DNA from: Pedobacter panaciterrae
Lineage (GTDB): Bacteria; Bacteroidota; Bacteroidia; Sphingobacteriales; Sphingobacteriaceae
Direction: 5' to 3'
Assembly (NCBI RefSeq): GCF_013204795.1
Contig: NZ_JABMKW010000008.1
Span: forward strand, 930,001 to 994,000
DNA: 64,000 nucleotides
Shown here in pieces: positions 20,201 to 27,849 of the stretch. Under the pieces are notes generated by a model. It did not search any database and had not been told where the DNA came from. It saw only the letters and a list, made by a program, of their open reading frames with translations. How positions within the stretch are numbered: the stretch's first letter is position 1; each line of letters opens with the position of its first letter. The position numbers and the translations under genes are program-made.

Positions 20201-20503
20201 TCAAGAGCCGGAACTCAAAGCAATAGCACACGTTTGTCTACCTTTTATATTCAGGACGGATCGTATTTCAGATGTACCAACATTACTTTAGGCTACAGCT
20301 TACCAAAGTCTGTTTCAAATAAACTCAAAGTAAGTAACGTCCGCATTTACGCAAGTGTAGATAATGCTTTTACCATAACTGATTATAAAGGCTATAACCC
20401 CGAAGTTGATTATAGTAAAGGTTCTAACCTAACCCCTGGTGTCGATTATGGAAATTATCCACTTGCCAGAGCTTATAACCTTGGTCTTAAACTTACTTTT
20501 TAG
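17231..20503 (+). CDS. SusC/RagA-type TonB-linked outer-membrane transporter
   Basis: TonB-dependent importer of 1,090 residues. The N-terminus carries a hydrophobic segment (KLLFPVGILAIFNSPIMA) after about 15 polar residues, so the signal peptide is longer than average; no better downstream start is present. Then follow a CarboxypepD_reg-like domain (SGIVTDNNQLPLPGVGVY), the segment DEVVAIGYQKIRKSDVTGA, the plug with PEDIESIDILKDAASAAIYGSRASGG and a barrel ending LGLKLTF. Paired with the SusD gene 11 bp downstream. No degradative enzyme lies next to it, so the ligand need not be a polysaccharide. Confidence 0.95.
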   Translation: MTSFFFNAGIKNTCRKLLFPVGILAIFNSPIMASNRYSIHTSVLKNKATFTISGIVTDNNQLPLPGVGVYDKKTKKSTSTDVNGKYSISLEEGSTLVFSFIGYESQEVQVNGARTLNISLKESTNTLDEVVAIGYQKIRKSDVTGAISSVKASELNLTSATVGQALVGKVAGVQVSQTSGAPYSGTKIRVRGIGSINASSDPLYVIDGYPAGNNVSINPEDIESIDILKDAASAAIYGSRASGGVVLITTKRGKDGKGRFEYDVQTGISQLAKKVKLLDANQFIQLLIDGRNNAYKDLMVNAGKPWTDAMFSDNNAARIANIGNGGSVSIPSDIYNFSTQQAIPAAYNTDWQDELYKNAAFQRHNLSFSGGNKDIKYFLSGGYQDNDGIVTNTNQKVINFRSNIDGNVSERLHVGANVAYTQNSNGEVQEGRYNLSPMMSALLYLPYLPARDANGAPIQFGMASLASAYGIQNPENPLATVQQMKITRKGDKSTYNANAAYKIIEGLEFKANVGMQTFSEKYDYYLPTSLSSGNNPPYSNEAITAATAIAQTLKEVDQLAEFTLNYSKTFGKHKLDVLGGYSAQQSTSDLIRVSAKGFQNNNIGEITDKGADAGFFTLGTETGKSTTTLLSYFGRFSYNYAGKYFLTGSFRRDGSSRFGPLNKYGNFPSIAAGWSISEEDFYNNFLGEQSTVKLRASWGLSGNNNIPNYRTQQEMSSPGGVVFGNSVSTAIWPNAIQDIELGWESTSQYNFGTDIGLFKNRLSVIFNYYLSYSYNLLFNQPISAISGTSSILTNLNDSKIRNKGFDLQLDGRIIQKENFTFGLSGNIALNRNKVLDMGGASTIFANGAERSYLTHITQEGQPVGMFYGFKVLGRVTAENLDKVAPSAASTNPLKVGDLYFQDTDGNGIVNDADKTVIGTPYAKFTYGFALNTSYKTLDLRASFNGSQGNQVLDGQDYYLFNMEGSGNQYAEVANRYRNDANPGSGIIYRASRAGTQSNSTRLSTFYIQDGSYFRCTNITLGYSLPKSVSNKLKVSNVRIYASVDNAFTITDYKGYNPEVDYSKGSNLTPGVDYGNYPLARAYNLGLKLTF

Positions 20504-20514
20504 CATTAAGAAAG

Positions 20515-22044
20515 ATGAAAAAACATATTTTTAAAGTATTGGCCTTAAGCATCGTGGTGTGTTTAAGTGCATGTAAAAAAGATTTCCTGGCACAAACCAA
20601 CCCTAATGCCATTAAAGTTGACGATTATTTTAAGAGCGAAAATGACGTTTTGCTAGCTGTTAATGGTGCCTACCAATCCCTTAGAAGCAGCAATACAGTT
20701 GGTGAGAGTAGTGGCCTTTTTACCGATGAACGTTCTGATGATGCCGGCCGAAATGACAATCAGAGTAACGCCGGAGAGCCGTTTCAGTTCAACGATTTTT
20801 CTCTTTTACCAAGTAACTCCTATTTAAAAAGTCATTGGTTGGCTTTATATCAATCCATTACCAGATGTAACGTAATTCTGTCCAACATAGACAAGCCAAC
20901 ATTTACCAATCCAGCCAATAAGCCCATTTACACTGCAGAGGCAAAATTCATCAGGGCTTTGATGTATTTTGAACTGGTTCGTAAGTGGGGTGCTGTACCT
21001 TTGGTTACCAAACATCTAACTACTACTGCTGAGGTAACAGAAAATACGGTAAGAGTATCTGAAACAGAGGTATATAATCAAATCGTTGCAGACCTAAAGG
21101 ACGCATTAAATACTAATCTTCCAAACTTCCAGCCAGTTTCAGGTCTTGGAAGAACATCAAAAGCTGCAATAAATGCTTATCTGGGTAAAGTTTACCTAAC
21201 TATGGCTACTTCCCTTGAAGCCAACAAGCCAGAGAACTTAGCCAATGCTAAAACTTATCTACTCGCTGCTTACAACATGCGTGCTTTCGGGGCCTTGTCA
21301 GAAATTCCCTATACAGAGGTATTTGATGTCAGTAAAAAGACAACTTGTAAAGAGTTGATTTTTCAGATCGTTTATAAGCAGGGAGATGTTAGCTACAGTT
21401 CAAGCATAGCTGCCAACAATCAAGCTAAAGGAGAAACTATCAATTCCTTGAAAAAAGCTACAGGTATTGGCGGAAACGTAAAACTTGATCTGATTAATGA
21501 CTATGAAACAAACGACCTGAGAAAAGATTTTTCGGTTAAGTATGCAAATGACCCGATTGTTAAGGATTGGTTTGTTACCAAGTTCCGTGACGCAAGTTCA
21601 GGAGCAGCTGAAAATGGTTACGGAGGCAATGATTGTATATTGATGCGCTATGCAGATGTGATCCTGATGCTGGCAGAAGTTAGTAATCTTCAGGGCAACG
21701 AAGGAGAAGCCATTCAATATCTGGATATGGTTAGAACCAGAGCAGGTATGCCAACTTACGCCATTGCCAAAGCAGACGCTTCTTATACTTCAAAATACCC
21801 AACCCTGAAACTGGCCATCTTACATGAGCGTAGAGTAGAGCTTGCTTTTGAACATCAGAGATGGTTTGATCTTATCAGAACTTTTAATACGACAGAATTG
21901 GTGGCTTACTTTAAAGCAAAACCGCAATCATCATACGGCATTGCTAAACTATCCAACATGACCACAAAAGATCGTTACTATCCAATTCCTTTTGATGAAG
22001 TAAAATTAGATCCGGTTAAGATGTACCAAAATCCGGGCTATTAA
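20515..22044 (+). CDS. SusD/RagB-family lipoprotein
   Basis: 509-residue SusD-like binding lipoprotein. Lipobox LSAC with Cys20, followed by KKDFLAQTNPNA. Characteristic blocks: AEAKFIRALMYFELVRKWGAVPLV, HERRVELAFEHQRWFDLIR and the end KMYQNPGY. It follows SusC by 11 bp, and the pair ends at the terminator at 22078-22107. Confidence 0.96.
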   Translation: MKKHIFKVLALSIVVCLSACKKDFLAQTNPNAIKVDDYFKSENDVLLAVNGAYQSLRSSNTVGESSGLFTDERSDDAGRNDNQSNAGEPFQFNDFSLLPSNSYLKSHWLALYQSITRCNVILSNIDKPTFTNPANKPIYTAEAKFIRALMYFELVRKWGAVPLVTKHLTTTAEVTENTVRVSETEVYNQIVADLKDALNTNLPNFQPVSGLGRTSKAAINAYLGKVYLTMATSLEANKPENLANAKTYLLAAYNMRAFGALSEIPYTEVFDVSKKTTCKELIFQIVYKQGDVSYSSSIAANNQAKGETINSLKKATGIGGNVKLDLINDYETNDLRKDFSVKYANDPIVKDWFVTKFRDASSGAAENGYGGNDCILMRYADVILMLAEVSNLQGNEGEAIQYLDMVRTRAGMPTYAIAKADASYTSKYPTLKLAILHERRVELAFEHQRWFDLIRTFNTTELVAYFKAKPQSSYGIAKLSNMTTKDRYYPIPFDEVKLDPVKMYQNPGY

Positions 22045-22077
22045 TATTTAGAATCTTTTTATTTCTGTTTTATTATT

Positions 22078-22107
22078 ATGGCGGCTGAATTTCAGTCGCC
22101 ATTTTTT
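22078..22107 (+). terminator. intrinsic terminator of the susCD pair
   Basis: ATGGCGGCTG and CAGTCGCCAT form a 10-bp stem around AATTT, directly followed by six T residues. Confidence 0.85.
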
Positions 22108-22153
22108 GTAACCCCAACGATTAATATCATCCGAAATTTTCTACTTTTACCCT

Positions 22154-22477
22154 GTGAAGCTAATTGCCTTATTTTTATCGATCATTGTGCTAACACTAAC
22201 ATTGGTGCCGTGTTGCGCATTGGAGGAAGATGAGGCCCATATCCATCAAACCATTCAAAAAGAGGTTGATCATCATTGTGCGGAAAATGAAGACAGTTGT
22301 TGCAAGGACTGTTCGCCGTTTTATGTTTGTGGCACCTGTATCGGTTTTACGTTTACTGGTTTTTCTGCCTTTACTTTCGCGGTGCCATTTAAAGCAGTGC
22401 AGCACAATATGTTTTATCTTTCGGTTGAACTTCCGCTTATATCTACTCCAATCTGGCAACCACCTAAATTAAGCTAG
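22154..22477 (+). CDS. small Cys/His-rich exported protein (DUF6660-like)
   Basis: 107 residues starting at a GTG, the only start that keeps the full signal peptide (KLIALFLSIIVLTLTLVPCC). The mature part is rich in possible metal ligands: two HH/HIH clusters and nine cysteines, including a CC pair and a CCKDC group. It resembles small periplasmic proteins (DUF6660 type) found beside metal-related TonB receptors in Bacteroidota, and it sits 59 bp before such a receptor. Metal binding, perhaps copper or zinc, is an inference from residue content. TACTTTTA at 22142-22149 could be a -7 box very near the start codon, which would make the mRNA almost leaderless. Confidence 0.75.
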   Translation: MKLIALFLSIIVLTLTLVPCCALEEDEAHIHQTIQKEVDHHCAENEDSCCKDCSPFYVCGTCIGFTFTGFSAFTFAVPFKAVQHNMFYLSVELPLISTPIWQPPKLS

Positions 22478-22536
22478 TTTCTTGTCCGAGGTCTTTCCGA
22501 CCAGTATTATTGAATTATCTTATTTACAAATTTATC

Positions 22537-24717
22537 ATGAAAAAATTGATTGTGCTTTTGGCTGTGTTGCTGTTTACAGTTTCAGCCTATGCTCAAAATA
22601 CATATAAAGCGCTTGTTAAAGACGCGAAAACAAATAAACCACTAGCTGGGGCAAGTGTGAAATTGCTTGGATCTGCTATTAGTTCGGTATCCGGATTTGA
22701 TGGGCATGTAGCTTTAAGCAATGTTCCCGCAGGCCCGCAGGTCATCCAGTTCAGTTACATAGGTTTTAAAACAAAGACAGATACCCTTACTTTTCCGATT
22801 GATCAGACTGCCGACATAGTGGTTTTACTTGAAGCGGCAGCGGAAGAGGAGGAACTTGACGAAGTAGTGGTTTCCGCTACCAGGAGCAGCCGTACAATTG
22901 ACAACGTCCCAACACGGGTTGAGGTAATTGCTGGTGAAGAACTTGATGAGAAAGGAAATATGAAACCTGGAGACATTCGAATGATGCTCGCTGAAAGTAC
23001 AGGGATCCAAACTCAGCAGACCTCTGCTACCAGCGGTAATTCCAGCATCCGTATACAAGGATTGGATGGAAAATATACCCAGATCATCAGGGATGGCTTT
23101 CCCTTATATTCAGGTTTTTCGGGTGGATTAGGCTTGTTGCAAATCGCACCGCTTGATCTACAGCAGGTGGAGGTAATTAAAGGCTCATCATCAACGTTAT
23201 ACGGCGGTGGAGCGATAGCCGGATTGGTTAATTTAGTGTCGAAAAAGCCAACCGAAGAACGCCAGCTGAGCTTCCTGTTGAATGGAACATCTGCATTGGG
23301 ATTAGATGCTAGTGGTTTTTATGCCCAAAAGTTCGAAAAAATCGGTGTTACCGTTTATGCAGCCTATAACAAAGGAACAGCTTATGATCCTTCGGATATT
23401 GGTTTAACCGCTATTCCTAAGTTCGACCGCTTTACTTTAAATCCGAAACTGTTCTTTTATTTTAATGATGCAACTACACTTTCGGCTGGAATCAATGCCA
23501 CGACTGAAAAAAGGATAGGAGGTGACCTGGAATATGTAAAAGGAAATGGTAGTGTAGCCCATTCTTATTTTGAAGAGAATAAAACCGGACGTTACAGTTC
23601 CCAGCTTGAACTGGATCATAAACTTAATAATCAGGAAAAACTCGTTGTCCGTAATTCCGTGAGTTATTACGACCGGAGCATTGGTCTGCCGAACTACCTG
23701 TTTTCGGGCATACAAGTATCTACTTACAGTGAAGCCAATTATAATCGCAACGGAGAAAAAGCAGACTGGGTAGCGGGTGTAAACTTCCTGACTGATCACT
23801 TCAAAGAAGACCAGAACAGCAATGCTGCACTAAGGAGTTACAACTACAACACCATTGGTGCATTTGTGCAAAATACCTGGAACTTGTCAGAACGCTTTAA
23901 TATTGAATCGGGTGTCAGGGGCGATTACCATAACGAATATGGAATTTTCTTTTTACCCAGAATTTCTGGACTATGGAAGATCAATGAACATTTCTCGACC
24001 CGTTTAGGTGGGGGACTAGGTTATAAAGCGCCAACGGTGTTTACAGAAGATGCAGAAAGAATCCAGTTCCGTAATGTATTGCCAATTGACGTGACCACCA
24101 CCAAGGCAGAGCGTTCTTATGGTGCCAATTATGACATCAATTATAGAACTACATTATTTGAAGATAAGGTAGGCTTCAGTATTAACCAAATGTTCTTTTA
24201 TACCCGAATCAACAATCCGATTTTGCTTACTGCAGTTACAGGGGGCAATTTGGAATATGTGCAGCCAAAGGGAAATCTGGATACTAAAGGGATGGAGACC
24301 AATGCCAAGATCACCTATAGTGATTTCAAATTATTTATTGGCTATACCTATGCCGATGTAAATCAGCATACTGGCAGTACCAGTACAGCTTATCCACTGG
24401 TTTCAAAACATAGACTCAACAATGTGCTCATGTACGAAGTAGAGGATGAATGGAAAATTGGTGCCGAGGCTTATTATTTCAGTAAACAAAGATTAAATGA
24501 CGGTGCAACAGGTAAAAGCTACTGGACAGCAGGATTGATGGCTGAAAAATTATGGGAACGCTTTTCCATTTTTGTGAATTTTGAAAATTTCACTAATACC
24601 CGACAAACCAAGTTTGATACCATTTATACTGGTACAATTACGGATCCTGTATTCAGGGATATTTACGCTCCTGTTGACGGTTTTGTAATTAATGGAGGGA
24701 TCAAGCTAAGGCTTTAA
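22537..24717 (+). CDS. TonB-dependent receptor, probably metal or siderophore type
   Basis: Outer-membrane gated channel of 726 residues. Start chosen at ATG 22537, which gives a clean signal peptide (MKKLIVLLAVLLFTVSAYAQ); an upstream TTG would add nine residues. A carboxypeptidase-regulatory-like domain (TNKPLAGASVKLLGSA) precedes EEELDEVVVSATRS and a classic plug (SSIRIQGLDGKYTQIIRDG, QVEVIKGSSSTLYGGGAIAGLVN). Size and the VSATRS/IRGLDG pattern fit the CirA/FecA/BtuB-like group, not the larger SusC group, and no SusD follows. With the Cys/His-rich gene just upstream, a metal ion or metal complex is the best guess for the ligand. Confidence 0.92.
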   Translation: MKKLIVLLAVLLFTVSAYAQNTYKALVKDAKTNKPLAGASVKLLGSAISSVSGFDGHVALSNVPAGPQVIQFSYIGFKTKTDTLTFPIDQTADIVVLLEAAAEEEELDEVVVSATRSSRTIDNVPTRVEVIAGEELDEKGNMKPGDIRMMLAESTGIQTQQTSATSGNSSIRIQGLDGKYTQIIRDGFPLYSGFSGGLGLLQIAPLDLQQVEVIKGSSSTLYGGGAIAGLVNLVSKKPTEERQLSFLLNGTSALGLDASGFYAQKFEKIGVTVYAAYNKGTAYDPSDIGLTAIPKFDRFTLNPKLFFYFNDATTLSAGINATTEKRIGGDLEYVKGNGSVAHSYFEENKTGRYSSQLELDHKLNNQEKLVVRNSVSYYDRSIGLPNYLFSGIQVSTYSEANYNRNGEKADWVAGVNFLTDHFKEDQNSNAALRSYNYNTIGAFVQNTWNLSERFNIESGVRGDYHNEYGIFFLPRISGLWKINEHFSTRLGGGLGYKAPTVFTEDAERIQFRNVLPIDVTTTKAERSYGANYDINYRTTLFEDKVGFSINQMFFYTRINNPILLTAVTGGNLEYVQPKGNLDTKGMETNAKITYSDFKLFIGYTYADVNQHTGSTSTAYPLVSKHRLNNVLMYEVEDEWKIGAEAYYFSKQRLNDGATGKSYWTAGLMAEKLWERFSIFVNFENFTNTRQTKFDTIYTGTITDPVFRDIYAPVDGFVINGGIKLRL

Positions 24718-24759
24718 TGGGAGTGTCTAAGTAATAAACTACTATTTCTATAGATTTTA

Positions 24760-24789
24760 TTGTTTGTTTTAAAAAAAGTATTATATTTG
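24760..24789 (+). promoter_or_regulatory. promoter of the poly-Cys leader/TonB receptor transcript
   Basis: TTG at 24760-24762, a spacer of 19 bp, then TATATTTG at 24782-24789: an exact match to the Bacteroidota TTG-N19-TAnnTTTG pattern. Transcription would start near 24795, giving a leader of almost 290 nt before the receptor gene. Confidence 0.75.
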
Positions 24790-24850
24790 CATAATTAAAT
24801 AACTGTTTACAAGCTGTAATCAAATGAAAACAGATTTGCATTTTATAAAA

Positions 24851-24910
24851 ATGAAAAGAAAAACATCTAAAAAAGGAATGCATTTCCTTTTAGAATGTTG
24901 TTGTTGTTGA
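24851..24910 (+). CDS. 19-residue poly-cysteine leader peptide
   Basis: ATG to TGA frame encoding MKRKTSKKGMHFLLECCCC. The four last sense codons are all TGT (24896-24907), directly before the stop. The start is very basic and has no signal peptide features, so a free function seems unlikely. It lies about 55 nt after the predicted transcription start and 171 bp before the TonB receptor gene, and hairpins follow right after the stop. A run of one amino acid at the end of a tiny frame in a long leader is the hallmark of ribosome-mediated attenuation: ribosomes would stall when charged tRNA-Cys is scarce. Poly-cysteine leader frames with that role are known in mycobacteria; I know of no described case in Bacteroidota. 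That the frame is translated is inferred. Confidence 0.7.
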   Translation: MKRKTSKKGMHFLLECCCC

Positions 24911-24917
24911 TTCAGCG

Positions 24918-25019
24918 CGCTGCAATCTCAGCGTAAACTAACACCCACAAATTCCATTAATATAATAATAAGGGATGTCAAAAAACATCCGCAGGGCATT
25001 GCTTTGCAATTTTATCCTG
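24918..25019 (+). promoter_or_regulatory. candidate attenuator: three hairpins with a possible alternative pairing
   Basis: Hairpin 1: CGCTG (24918-24922) with CAGCG (24929-24933), 7 nt after the leader stop. Hairpin 2: GGATGT (24973-24978) with ACATCC (24985-24990). Hairpin 3: ATTGC (24998-25002) with GCAAT (25006-25010), strengthened by CAGG/CCTG (24992-24995, 25016-25019) and followed by TTTTAT, so a weak terminator. GCAAT at 24922-24926 overlaps hairpin 1 and could instead pair with the ATTGC of hairpin 3. A ribosome stalled on the Cys codons would cover hairpin 1 and favour that switch. The folding is read by eye. Confidence 0.45.
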
Positions 25020-25081
25020 AGTAATACCATTTTAAACAAAACAAAATCAAAGCGTATAACCAAACAATCAATCTTAAAATC

Positions 25082-27661
25082 ATGAAAAAAAGTTTACTTA
25101 TTCTCTTTTCACTTATACTCACGGCAAGCGTTACTTTTGCCCAAAGCACAATAACGGGTGTTATTAAGGGTGCCAATGGCGTTCCGGTACCAAATGCAAC
25201 TGTGCTCATCAGAGGTACAAAAATAACTACATCTGCTAATGATAAAGGAGAATTCAGCATCAGTACAAAGCAGGAGCCTCCATTCTATCTTCAAATTAGT
25301 TCAGTAGGCTACAAAGCCCAGGATTTTCAAATCCTGAAATTTCAGGATACTCCTTTAGAGTTAACCCTGGTTGAAAATGCACAGCTTGACGAAATCGTTG
25401 TGACTTCAAGAAGACGTTCGGAAGTTTTACAAGATGTGCCTATCGCAATTACTGTTATTGGTGGTCAGGCTGCCGAAAACGCAGGAGCTTTTAACGTTAA
25501 CCGTTTAAAAGAGCTGGTGCCTTCTGTACAGCTATATGCCTCAAATGCAAGAAACACTACACTTAATATCAGAGGATTAGGGTCAACATTTGGTTTAACC
25601 AACGACGGTATTGATCCTGGGGTAGGTTTTTACGTAGACGGAGTTTATCAGGCACGTCCCGCTGCTACATCTACAGATTTTCTTGATATTGAGCAGATAG
25701 AAATCCTTCGTGGCCCTCAAGGTACCTTGTTTGGTAAAAATACAACCGCAGGTGCCTTCAACATCACCACTACAAAACCAACACTGGTTCCAACTGCAAA
25801 AGTTGAATTGAATGTTGGAAATTACAACTTTATACAAGCTAAAACATCGGTTTCTGGAGCAGTAGCAAAAAATCTGGCCGCAAAGTTGGCCATTTCAGGC
25901 ACACAAAGAGATGGTACAATTTTTAATACCAGCGAAGAACGCAGATACAGTGGTCAAAATAACCTTGGGTTTAAAGGCCAGTTATACTATACCCCGTCAG
26001 ATAAATTACAAATTTTGTTAAGCAGTGATGTAAGCATTCAGCATCCGGCAGGTTACCCATTGGTCATTGCTGGTGTAACTGCTACAGAAAGAAGTGCTTA
26101 CCGTCAGTATGCCAAAATTGTTTCTGATTTAGGATATGAGCAACCTAAAATAGATCCTTTTTCAAGAAAGATCAATACCAATACACCATGGAAACAGGAT
26201 CAGTCAATTGGCGGTATCTCTTTAAACGTGGATTATAAAATAGGAAATGGAACACTTACATCTACTACTGCCTGGAGATTCTGGAACTGGGATCCTACAA
26301 ACGACAGAGATTTCTCTGAATTGTCGGCATTGACTAAATCGCAAGGAAACTCTCGCCATGATCAATACTCGCAAGAGGTTAGATATGCTGGAAATATCAC
26401 AGAGAAAGTAAGTGGTGTGATAGGTGTATTTGCACTTGCTCAGAATTTGAAAGGTTTATCGCAGACTGAAGAGGTGGGTAAAGATCAATGGAGATTTGTA
26501 CAAACATCTGCAACCGGTGCTCAGGCAGGATATACAACACCTGGTCTGTTAGATGGCTTCGGTATCAAAACCAATTCAACTATCAAATCTTTAAGTGCTG
26601 CTATTTTTGCGCAGGCCGATTGGGAGTTTGTAGAACACTTGCACGTTTTACCTGGTTTAAGGTTTACTTACGACAAGAAAGATGTTGATTACGACAGAAC
26701 AACTTATGGAGGTCTTCAAACTACCGATCCTGCTTTGCTTGCGCTTAAAGCTGCTGTTTATGCCAATCAAAAATTCAATATCAACACAGATAACAATAAC
26801 TTGTCTGGTAACATCACCTTGTCATACCGCCCTACAACTAAGTTGAACGTTTATGGAACTTATTCTACCGCTTATAAACCAGTTGGTGTGAACGTAGGAG
26901 GTTTACCAACTACCAGTACTGGTGAAGCAGACTTGTCTCTTGCTGTTGTAAAACCGGAATATGTTCAGCATTATGAATTCGGTTTAAAAACAAAACCTCT
27001 TAAAGGTGCTATTGTAAATGTAACAGCTTTTAATACAGATATTAAAGATTACCAAACTAACGTCCAATCTCCACAACTAGGTGTAAACAGAGGTTATCTT
27101 GCAAACGCAGAAAAAGTGAATGTAAAAGGTTTGGAAGTTGATGGAAGTTATCAGTTAGAAAGGTTCTTGTCTATAAATGCTGCTGTTGCTTACCTTGATG
27201 GTAAATATAAAAAATTCACCAATGCACCACTTCCTTTAGAAGAAACAGGACATACAGAACTTGTTAATGGTACTGCAACTCAAGTAGCCTTTAAAGATGC
27301 TTCAGGTGGAAGATTGCCAGGTATATCTAAGTGGAATGCTTCTGGTGGTGCTGAATTTAGCGCTCCTGGTAAAGTAGGCACCAGAGATGGTAGGTTCTTT
27401 ATCGCTGGTGATCTTAGTTATCGTTCGGAATATTCTTCGAATCCAACACCTTCAAAAGTCTTAAATGTTGATGGTTATACATTAGTGAACGGAAGACTTG
27501 GATTCAAATCAGATAAAATCTCCATTTTTGGCTGGGTTAGAAATATTGGAAATACCAATTACTTCGAACAGTTACAGGCTGCAGCTGGCAACTCTGGCCT
27601 ATATGCAGGTGTACTTGGTGACCCTAGAACTTATGGAGCTACAGTGCGCTACGCGTTCTAA
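25082..27661 (+). CDS. TonB-dependent receptor under a poly-Cys leader
   Basis: Outer-membrane TonB-dependent importer, 859 residues. Signal peptide ends at VTFAQ (about residue 20); a CarboxypepD_reg-like domain (GVIKGANGVPVPNATVLIRG) precedes AQLDEIVVTSRRRSEVLQDVP, a plug typical of the iron-complex/IPR-type receptor group (LNIRGLGSTFGLTNDGIDPG, EIEILRGPQGTLFG-like blocks) and a barrel ending in RTYGATVRYAF. No SusD gene follows; it is a single-gene transcript closed by the terminator at 27678-27724. The long leader with a poly-cysteine peptide suggests expression that rises on cysteine shortage, hence uptake of a sulfur source (for example a sulfonate, sulfate ester or thiol compound). That ligand is inferred from the leader only. 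Confidence 0.93.
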   Translation: MKKSLLILFSLILTASVTFAQSTITGVIKGANGVPVPNATVLIRGTKITTSANDKGEFSISTKQEPPFYLQISSVGYKAQDFQILKFQDTPLELTLVENAQLDEIVVTSRRRSEVLQDVPIAITVIGGQAAENAGAFNVNRLKELVPSVQLYASNARNTTLNIRGLGSTFGLTNDGIDPGVGFYVDGVYQARPAATSTDFLDIEQIEILRGPQGTLFGKNTTAGAFNITTTKPTLVPTAKVELNVGNYNFIQAKTSVSGAVAKNLAAKLAISGTQRDGTIFNTSEERRYSGQNNLGFKGQLYYTPSDKLQILLSSDVSIQHPAGYPLVIAGVTATERSAYRQYAKIVSDLGYEQPKIDPFSRKINTNTPWKQDQSIGGISLNVDYKIGNGTLTSTTAWRFWNWDPTNDRDFSELSALTKSQGNSRHDQYSQEVRYAGNITEKVSGVIGVFALAQNLKGLSQTEEVGKDQWRFVQTSATGAQAGYTTPGLLDGFGIKTNSTIKSLSAAIFAQADWEFVEHLHVLPGLRFTYDKKDVDYDRTTYGGLQTTDPALLALKAAVYANQKFNINTDNNNLSGNITLSYRPTTKLNVYGTYSTAYKPVGVNVGGLPTTSTGEADLSLAVVKPEYVQHYEFGLKTKPLKGAIVNVTAFNTDIKDYQTNVQSPQLGVNRGYLANAEKVNVKGLEVDGSYQLERFLSINAAVAYLDGKYKKFTNAPLPLEETGHTELVNGTATQVAFKDASGGRLPGISKWNASGGAEFSAPGKVGTRDGRFFIAGDLSYRSEYSSNPTPSKVLNVDGYTLVNGRLGFKSDKISIFGWVRNIGNTNYFEQLQAAAGNSGLYAGVLGDPRTYGATVRYAF

Positions 27662-27677
27662 GATTGTTATTTAATAC

Positions 27678-27724
27678 GCAAAGAAAAAAGGGCAGTCCAA
27701 ATTGGATAGCCCTTTTTTCTTTGC
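27678..27724 (+). terminator. strong intrinsic terminator
   Basis: GCAAAGAAAAAAGGGC pairs perfectly with GCCCTTTTTTCTTTGC, and TCCA/TGGA pair inside. It starts 17 bp after the receptor stop codon. Confidence 0.92.
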
Positions 27725-27787
27725 TTAAAGTACTTTTTGTCCATTTGAATTTTTAGTATTTTTTGATCGTTCCGCGCCATTTGCTAA

Positions 27788-27814
27788 GGCTGTAATGCCA
27801 CTGTTGGCATGGCC
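27788..27814 (+). other. hairpin upstream of the small lipoprotein gene
   Basis: ATGCCA-CTGT-TGGCAT stem-loop flanked by a GGC/GCC pair, 36 bp before the ATG at 27850. It lacks a T run, so it is more likely a structured leader or an operator palindrome than a terminator. Confidence 0.4.
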
Positions 27815-27849
27815 TTTGTAATAGGACTGTTACATCAAAATATCATATT

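Noticed and set aside
25109..25294. Open frames on the reverse strand of TonB receptor and SusC genes
   Set aside because: They mirror strongly coding plus-strand genes, lack signals of their own and have shadow-like composition.
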